Shown one piece after another: positions 14,085 to 18,157 of a DNA stretch of 18,157 bases; position 1 is the first letter of the stretch; each line of letters opens with the position of its first letter. The translations under genes were made by a program, and so were the position numbers. Location of the stretch: positions 1 to 18,157 of the forward strand of contig JAHFSN010000007.1 of assembly GCA_023265735.1 (NCBI GenBank). Direction: 5' to 3'. The notes under the pieces are model-generated. The model searched no databases. It was given only the letters and a program-made list of their open reading frames with translations, and had not been told where the DNA came from. Source of the DNA: Spirochaetaceae bacterium (GTDB lineage: Bacteria > Spirochaetota > Spirochaetia > JABEVK01).

Positions 14085-14970
14085 GCTGCTGGATTTTGCG
14101 GGCCCCCTTCAGGTTTTCCACGAGGCCAAGAAGCTGGGCCTCGACCTCGAGCTGGTGTTCAGCGGGACCACCCCTTCGCTGGCTTCGGAGCAGGGCCTGG
14201 TGTTCAATGACCTCGTCCCCTTTCCGGAGTTTCGGCCCGGCGACGACGTCTTCATTCCCGGGTTTACCCTTGAGATCACCCCGACACGGCCCGACCTCGT
14301 GAAGGCCATTCTCCGGGCCCACCAGTCCGGCGCCCGGATCGTTTCCACCTGTTCGGGCACCTTCATGGTGGGCCAGGCGGGCCTCCTCGACGGGCGCTCG
14401 TGCACCACCCACTGGAAACGGGTCGAAGAGCTGCAGAAACGGTACCCCCGGACCACCGTCCTCACCGACCGCCTCTTTGTGGAGGACCGGGGCCTCATCA
14501 CCTGCGGTGGCGTCACCTGCGGCATCGACCTGGCCTTGTCGCAGATGGAACAGGAGCGAGGTCCCCTCTTTGCGTCCCGGATCGCCCGGGAACTCATCCT
14601 CTACATCCGGCGGGACAAGGACCATTCCCAGGTGAGTGTCTATCTGGAGTATCGTGACCACCAGAACCCCAGCATCCACGCTGTCCAGGACTGGATGATC
14701 GACCACCCGGACCAGGGGGCCGACCTCCACGCCCTGGCGGCCATCGGCGGCATGAGCCCCCGGAACTTCACGAGGGCCTTTCGCTCGGTCACGGGCATCT
14801 CTCCGGGGGAATACCGCACCCTCCTGCGCCTCGAACGTGCCTCGGTGCTGCTGAAGAACCCCTCGCTCACCGTCGAGGCCGTGGCCTCGGAATCGGGGTT
14901 CCGCGACGCTCGGGCCCTGCGAAGGTTGTGGGCGAAGCGATACGGTCTGTCTCCGCGGACGGCCAGCTAG
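14047..14970 (+). CDS. GlxA-type AraC-family transcription regulator with DJ-1/PfpI domain
   Basis: This 307-residue DNA-binding protein has an N-terminal class I glutamine amidotransferase-like (DJ-1/PfpI) domain (about 1-180). The nucleophile-elbow cysteine C102 in STCSGTFMVG is present, followed by the CTTHW segment (119-123). A C-terminal AraC domain (about 205-305) holds two helix-turn-helix motifs: LHALAAIGGMSPRNFTRAFR (227-246) and LTVEAVASESGFRDARALRR (274-293). Relatives such as GlxA, ArgR and CdhR control amino-acid or amine catabolism, but the ligand here is unknown. Start GTG 14047 follows GGAGG (14035-14039) seven bases upstream. The gene overlaps DUF2917 by 38 bases, which suggests translational coupling. 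It probably acts on a neighbouring or unlinked promoter. Confidence 0.9.
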   Translation: MKRVVFLLFPGFELLDFAGPLQVFHEAKKLGLDLELVFSGTTPSLASEQGLVFNDLVPFPEFRPGDDVFIPGFTLEITPTRPDLVKAILRAHQSGARIVSTCSGTFMVGQAGLLDGRSCTTHWKRVEELQKRYPRTTVLTDRLFVEDRGLITCGGVTCGIDLALSQMEQERGPLFASRIARELILYIRRDKDHSQVSVYLEYRDHQNPSIHAVQDWMIDHPDQGADLHALAAIGGMSPRNFTRAFRSVTGISPGEYRTLLRLERASVLLKNPSLTVEAVASESGFRDARALRRLWAKRYGLSPRTAS

Positions 14971-14997
14971 GATCCCGGCCTTCTGGCGTCTTGGGGG

Positions 14998-15020
14998 CCG
15001 ACCATCCGGTGGATGGTCGG
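14998..15020. terminator. Hairpin between the AraC-type regulator and serA
   Basis: CCGACCATCC (14998-15007) and GGATGGTCGG (15011-15020) form a perfect 10-base-pair stem with a GGT loop, 27 bases past the regulator stop codon. No T-tract follows on either strand. It likely helps stop or process the plus-strand transcript. Confidence 0.45.
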
Positions 15021-15035
15021 CGACGCTCGGCAGGT

Positions 15036-15074
15036 GTGCAATAAAAAGAGGCGCCTCCTTTGGGGGGCGCCTCT
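15036..15074 (-). terminator. Intrinsic terminator of the serC-serA operon
   Basis: Read on the minus strand, AGAGGCGCCCCC (15074-15063) pairs with GGAGGCGCCTCT (15058-15047), a 12-base-pair stem with one G-T wobble. It is followed directly by TTTTATTGCAC. The stem plus T-tract lies 22 bases after the serA stop. This is the clearest intrinsic terminator in the window. Confidence 0.88.
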
Positions 15075-15095
15075 ATCGCATTCAGAGCGTCACGC

Positions 15096-16271
15096 TTAGT
15101 TACAGGCGTCGATGATGCGGACCAACAGCACACCTTCGATCTTGGCGAGCTCGTCCTTCAGGCCGGCGGGGGCGTCGGCGCCGATGTCGATGATGTTGTA
15201 GGCCACTTCGCCGCGGTTCTTGTTGAGCATGTCTTCGATGTTGAGGCCATGCTTGGCCAAGACGCCGGTGATCTGGCCCACCATGTTGGGCACGTTCTTG
15301 TTGGCCACGGTGATCCGCGTCTTGCCCGTGGGGGGCAGTTCGGCGGCGGGGAAGTTCACCGAGTTCTTGATGTTCCCCCGTTCCAGGTATTCGCGGACCT
15401 GGTCGGCGGCCATGACGGCGCAGTTGTCCTCGGCCTCGGGAGTCGAAGCTCCCAGGTGAGGAATGGCCAGGATGTTGTCGATCCCCAGCAGTTCCTCTTC
15501 GGGGAAGTCGGTGACGTAGCCGCCGAGCCGGCCCGAGGCGAGTTCGGCCTTCAGCGCGGTGTTGTCCACGAGGCCCGACCGGCTCAGGTTGATGATCCGG
15601 GCGCCCTTCTTGGTCCGGGCCAGACGCTCTTTGTTGAACAGTCCCTTGGTTTCGGGAGTCAGGGGCACGTGGATGGTGATGTAGTCGCTCTCGGCCACCA
15701 GGGCGTCGAGGCTGGTGGCCTTGCGCACGTTGGTGTTGAGTTTCCACGCGGCTTCGACGGACACGTAGGGGTCATAGCCGATGACCTTGACGCCCAAGGC
15801 CGTGGCCGCGTTGGCGATCAGCACGCCGACCGCTCCCAATCCGATGACGCCCAGGGTTTTGCCCTCAATCTCGGGGCCCACGAACTGGGCCTTGCCCTTC
15901 TCGACCAGCTCGGGGACCTCGTCGCCTTTGCCCTTGAGGCCCTGGCTCCAGGCCAGTCCCTGGGCGATTCGGCGGCTCGACAGCAACATCGCTGCCAGGA
16001 CCAGTTCCTTCACTGCGTTGGCGTTGGCCCCGGGGGTGTTGAACACCACGATGCCCTTCTCGGTGGCCTTGGGAATCGGGATGTTGTTGGTTCCGGCCCC
16101 GGCCCGGGCAATGGTCAGCAAGCTGGCCGGGAATTCAAAGGTGTGCATGTCCTGGCTGCGGACCAGAATGCCGTCGGGATTGGCGATCTCGCTGGCCGCC
16201 TCGTAGTTGTCCCGCGGAAGGCGGTCAAGCCCAATGGCGGCGATTTTGTTCAGCGTCTGAATCTTATACAT
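15096..16271 (-). CDS. serA: D-3-phosphoglycerate dehydrogenase with ACT domain
   Basis: This 391-residue cytoplasmic enzyme oxidises 3-phosphoglycerate to 3-phosphohydroxypyruvate, the first step of serine synthesis. The NAD-binding motif is GVIGLGAVG (141-149). Catalytic residues fit the family: R231 in NLSRSGLVD, a glutamate in FPEEELL (256-262) and H272 in IPHLGAST. The C-terminal part (about 318-391) is an ACT domain, the usual site of serine feedback inhibition. The overall form is the short single-ACT type of about 390 residues, similar in N-terminal sequence to Firmicute-like SerA proteins. The NLSRSGLVD active-site segment replaces the commoner NxxRGG form. The start ATG 16271 follows AGGAG by nine bases. 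It lies 47 bases downstream of serC and shares its promoter. Confidence 0.94.
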   Translation of the reverse strand: MYKIQTLNKIAAIGLDRLPRDNYEAASEIANPDGILVRSQDMHTFEFPASLLTIARAGAGTNNIPIPKATEKGIVVFNTPGANANAVKELVLAAMLLSSRRIAQGLAWSQGLKGKGDEVPELVEKGKAQFVGPEIEGKTLGVIGLGAVGVLIANAATALGVKVIGYDPYVSVEAAWKLNTNVRKATSLDALVAESDYITIHVPLTPETKGLFNKERLARTKKGARIINLSRSGLVDNTALKAELASGRLGGYVTDFPEEELLGIDNILAIPHLGASTPEAEDNCAVMAADQVREYLERGNIKNSVNFPAAELPPTGKTRITVANKNVPNMVGQITGVLAKHGLNIEDMLNKNRGEVAYNIIDIGADAPAGLKDELAKIEGVLLVRIIDACN

Positions 16272-16318
16272 ACGATGGTGCTCCTATCTCTGTGATCTCT
16301 GCGCGAGACCTTGTCCTC

Positions 16319-17410
16319 TTAGGCGTTTTTCTTCTCAAAGTCCTTCAGGAAATCCACCAGCTTCTTCACTCCATCCACCGTGATGGCGTTGTAGATGCTG
16401 GCCCGCATGCCACCCACCGAGCGGTGTCCGGCCAGGTTCACCAAGCCGGCGGCCTCGGCTTCCTTCACGAACTTCTTGTTCACGGCCTCACTGGCCTCGG
16501 GGTCGGCGACCCGGGTCAGGAAGGGCACGTTCATCAACGACCGATCCTTCTTTTCCACGGGGCTGTAGAAGTACTTCGAGTTGTCCAAGAAATCGTAGAG
16601 GAGTTTGGCCTTCTGGCGGTTGGCTTCGAAGAGCACGTCGGTGCCGCCCAGGTCCTGGATGTGCTGGAGCACGAGGCCCACGATGTAGATGGAATAGCAG
16701 GGAGGGGTGTTGAACAGCGACGCGTTATCGATGTGGGTCTTGTAGTTCAGCATCGCCGGCAGTCCCTCGGGGATCCGGTCGGTGAAGTCCTTCTTGATCA
16801 TCACGATGGTCACGCCGGCCGGCCCCAGGTTCTTCTGGGCTCCGGCGAACACCACGGCGTGCTTGGACACATCGAAGGGCTGGCTCAGGATGCCCGACGA
16901 GATGTCGGTGATGAGGGGAGCCTTCACCTGGGGTACCTGGTGGAACTGGGTGCCCTCGATGGTGTTGTTGTAGCAGTAGTAGAAGTAGTCGGCATCGGGA
17001 TTGGCGTTGGCGATGGGGGGCAGGTAGCTCCACTTCTTGTCCTTGGACGACCCGACGATGTTGATGTCGCCCAGCCGCTGGGCCTCTTCGACGGCCTTCT
17101 GGCTCCAAGCGCCGGTCTGGATGTAGTCGGCCTTCTTGGTCTTCGTCAGGAAGTTCAGGGGGATGGTGTGGAACTGCAGGCTGGCTCCTCCCTGCAGGAA
17201 GAGCACGTGGTAGTCCTCGGGCACCTTCAAGGCCTGCCGGAAGAGTTCCTCGGTCTTCTTGATGATCGACTCGTAGGCCTTCGAGCGGTGACTCATCTCC
17301 ATGACCGACTGGCCCGTTCCGCCCCAGTCCAGCATTTCTTCGGCGGCCTTCTTCAGCACCGCCTCGGGCAGGGCGCTGGGCCCCGCGGAAAAGTTCAACA
17401 CTCGCGCCAT
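16319..17410 (-). CDS. serC: Phosphoserine aminotransferase
   Basis: This 363-residue PLP enzyme converts 3-phosphohydroxypyruvate and glutamate to phosphoserine and 2-oxoglutarate, the second step of serine synthesis. The N-terminus NFSAGPSALP (6-15) is the family signature, followed by MEMSHRS (38-44) and FLQGGAS. The PLP-binding lysine is K193 in FAGAQKNLGPAG. The C-terminal GHRSVGGMRASIYNA stretch is also diagnostic. Length agrees with the usual 360. The start is ATG 17410, with AAGGAG six bases upstream. An in-frame GTG at 17431 is not supported. The gene is first in the operon with serA, downstream of a strong promoter. serB is not in this window. Confidence 0.95.
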   Translation of the reverse strand: MARVLNFSAGPSALPEAVLKKAAEEMLDWGGTGQSVMEMSHRSKAYESIIKKTEELFRQALKVPEDYHVLFLQGGASLQFHTIPLNFLTKTKKADYIQTGAWSQKAVEEAQRLGDINIVGSSKDKKWSYLPPIANANPDADYFYYCYNNTIEGTQFHQVPQVKAPLITDISSGILSQPFDVSKHAVVFAGAQKNLGPAGVTIVMIKKDFTDRIPEGLPAMLNYKTHIDNASLFNTPPCYSIYIVGLVLQHIQDLGGTDVLFEANRQKAKLLYDFLDNSKYFYSPVEKKDRSLMNVPFLTRVADPEASEAVNKKFVKEAEAAGLVNLAGHRSVGGMRASIYNAITVDGVKKLVDFLKDFEKKNA

Positions 17411-17452
17411 GGAAATCTCCTTGTTCCCCACCGAATGCGGCGGGTAAGGGGC

Positions 17453-17481
17453 AGTATACGCACCCTCTCCGGTTCTGTCGA
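17453..17481 (-). promoter_or_regulatory. Promoter of the serC-serA operon
   Basis: On the minus strand TCGACA (17481-17476, 5 of 6) and TATACT (17458-17453, 5 of 6) are spaced by 17 bases, the best promoter in the window. Transcription would start near 17446, giving a leader of about 36 bases with an AAGGAG ribosome-binding site. Confidence 0.65.
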
Positions 17482-17487
17482 CGAACC

Positions 17488-17512
17488 TGTGACAAAATTC
17501 ACAAGTTCACAA
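17488..17512. promoter_or_regulatory. CRP/FNR- or Rex-like operator upstream of serC
   Basis: The plus strand reads TGTGA (17488-17492), six bases, TCACA (17499-17503), a perfect TGTGA-N6-TCACA palindrome of the CRP type. It also matches the Rex-type TTGTGAA-N4-TTCACAA at 12 of 14 positions. A further TTCACAA (17506-17512) repeats the right half-site in tandem. The centre lies about 50 bases upstream of the predicted serC start point, next to the -35. It may bind an activator for serC or control the divergent glycosyltransferase gene. Confidence 0.5.
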
Positions 17513-17542
17513 CCTCCGACCCCATCGGCCCCGGGGCTCCGT

Positions 17543-17571
17543 GATTAACTTGTTTTTCACGCACGATTAAC
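17543..17571. repeat. Direct repeat GATTAAC spaced by 22 bases
   Basis: GATTAAC occurs at 17543-17549 and 17565-17571, 22 bases apart, about two helical turns. The pair lies 50-78 bases upstream of the glycosyltransferase start. It looks like a two-site operator. A seven-base repeat could be chance. Confidence 0.4.
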
Positions 17572-17620
17572 AAAGCCTACACGGTGACGGTCCATTCTGA
17601 CCCCGGGAAGGGGGAAACGG

Positions 17621-18157
17621 ATGAAAATTGCGTACTCCTGTGCGGGCGAGGGCCTGGGCCACGCGGCTCGGATGGTCTGTCTGGGGCCACTGCTGGAGCA
17701 GACCTTTGAGGTGATTTACTATGTCCCCTCGTCGGTTCGAGCCTACGTGGAGGGCCGCCTGCCGGGACGAGTCTTCCGTCCCCTCCCATGGTTTGACTTT
17801 GAAAAGAAGGGAGACCGTGTCCTGTATTGGGCCACGTTCCTCCGGTCGCTGCGCCGTTCGGCGTCGATGGTCGCCGACGTGCTGGCCCTGGCCCGCGACC
17901 TGGCATCCGAAGGCATCGACGCCGTTGTCAGCGACTATGATCCGTATCTGGCCTGGGCCGCCCGGGTGAACGGTCTGCGGACGGTTCAGTTCAACCACCC
18001 CGGCATTGTGGGCCGGAGGCTGACCTTCGATCCTCGCTGCTGGGCAGCCGCCCTGGTCGGGTTCCTCATGGAGGGGCCGTGGCACAAGCGTCTCCACGTC
18101 AGCTTCTACCTCGGCGACATCGGTCCCCTCATCCGTCCCGAGCTGCTGGCCCGGCCC
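17621..18157 (+). CDS. MurG/GT28-like glycosyltransferase, N-terminal part
   Basis: The gene starts at ATG 17621 and runs in frame off the window end, giving 179 residues. The N-terminus MKIAYSCAGEGLGHAARM contains the G-x-G-H-x-x-R motif of the GT-B fold glycosyltransferases of the MurG/UGT type. The later VSDYDPYLAWAA segment and the QFNHPG motif fit the N-terminal acceptor-binding domain. The nucleotide-sugar-binding C-terminal half lies beyond the window, so the donor cannot be predicted. A purine-rich AAGGGGG is six bases upstream of the ATG. It is divergent from serC, with 210 bases between the two start codons. A role in cell-envelope or glycolipid synthesis is likely but inferred. Confidence 0.8.
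   Translation, partial: MKIAYSCAGEGLGHAARMVCLGPLLEQTFEVIYYVPSSVRAYVEGRLPGRVFRPLPWFDFEKKGDRVLYWATFLRSLRRSASMVADVLALARDLASEGIDAVVSDYDPYLAWAARVNGLRTVQFNHPGIVGRRLTFDPRCWAAALVGFLMEGPWHKRLHVSFYLGDIGPLIRPELLARP

Noticed and set aside
15060..16295. Long plus-strand open frame opposite serA
   Set aside because: It overlaps the terminator and the well-supported serA gene, and has antisense-type composition.
16292..17548. Long plus-strand open frame opposite serC
   Set aside because: It runs through the serC promoter and operator region and has no motifs, whereas serC is unambiguous.
1..18157. tRNA or rRNA genes, CRISPR arrays, insertion sequences, toxin-antitoxin or defence genes
   Set aside because: Read on both strands, I found no cloverleaf with acceptor stem, no regularly spaced repeats and no transposase, nuclease or restriction motifs.

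Overview
The window looks like chromosomal DNA from a GC-rich, Gram-negative bacterium. Evidence for an outer membrane is an omptin-type beta-barrel protease with a signal peptide and a lipobox lipoprotein. The gene mix (archaeal-type PEP carboxylase, a roughly 390-residue SerA, an LdhA-type D-lactate dehydrogenase, a single-RRM RNA-binding protein) does not fit Enterobacteria. An Acidobacteriota-like or similar deep-branching phylum is my guess only. I see no rRNA, tRNA, CRISPR array, transposase or phage gene.

Layout. Positions 1-2322 are minus-strand: a lipoprotein, a SpoU/TrmH RNA methyltransferase and an omptin protease in one tight run, then the start of a ROK-family sugar kinase with its own promoter. 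Positions 2331-3113 hold an RRM RNA-binding protein with a long, inverted-repeat-rich leader and a terminator hairpin. Positions 3114-9127 are a second minus-strand run: a six-hairpin glycosidase-like protein, a Tet(L)-like MFS transporter, a FrnE/DsbA-like oxidoreductase and a YtcJ-type amidohydrolase. Positions 9252-11071 are plus-strand: a DUF1801 protein, D-lactate dehydrogenase and a tryptophan-rich orphan. A small membrane coiled-coil protein (minus) and an exported class A acid phosphatase (plus) follow, divergent from each other. Then come archaeal-type PEP carboxylase (minus), a DUF2917 protein overlapping a GlxA-type AraC regulator (plus), the serC-serA serine-biosynthesis operon (minus) with a clear terminator and promoter, and the start of a MurG-like glycosyltransferase (plus) running off the end.

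Functionally the region is mostly core carbon and amino-acid metabolism: PEP to oxaloacetate, pyruvate to D-lactate, 3-phosphoglycerate to phosphoserine, and sugar phosphorylation. Envelope proteins are mixed in. The observations most worth following are the omptin outside its usual hosts, the archaeal-type PEP carboxylase, a CRP/Rex-like operator at the serC promoter, the structured leader of the RRM gene, and the unassigned glycosidase-transporter-oxidoreductase-amidohydrolase cluster. I did not find a clearly new defence or mobile system.
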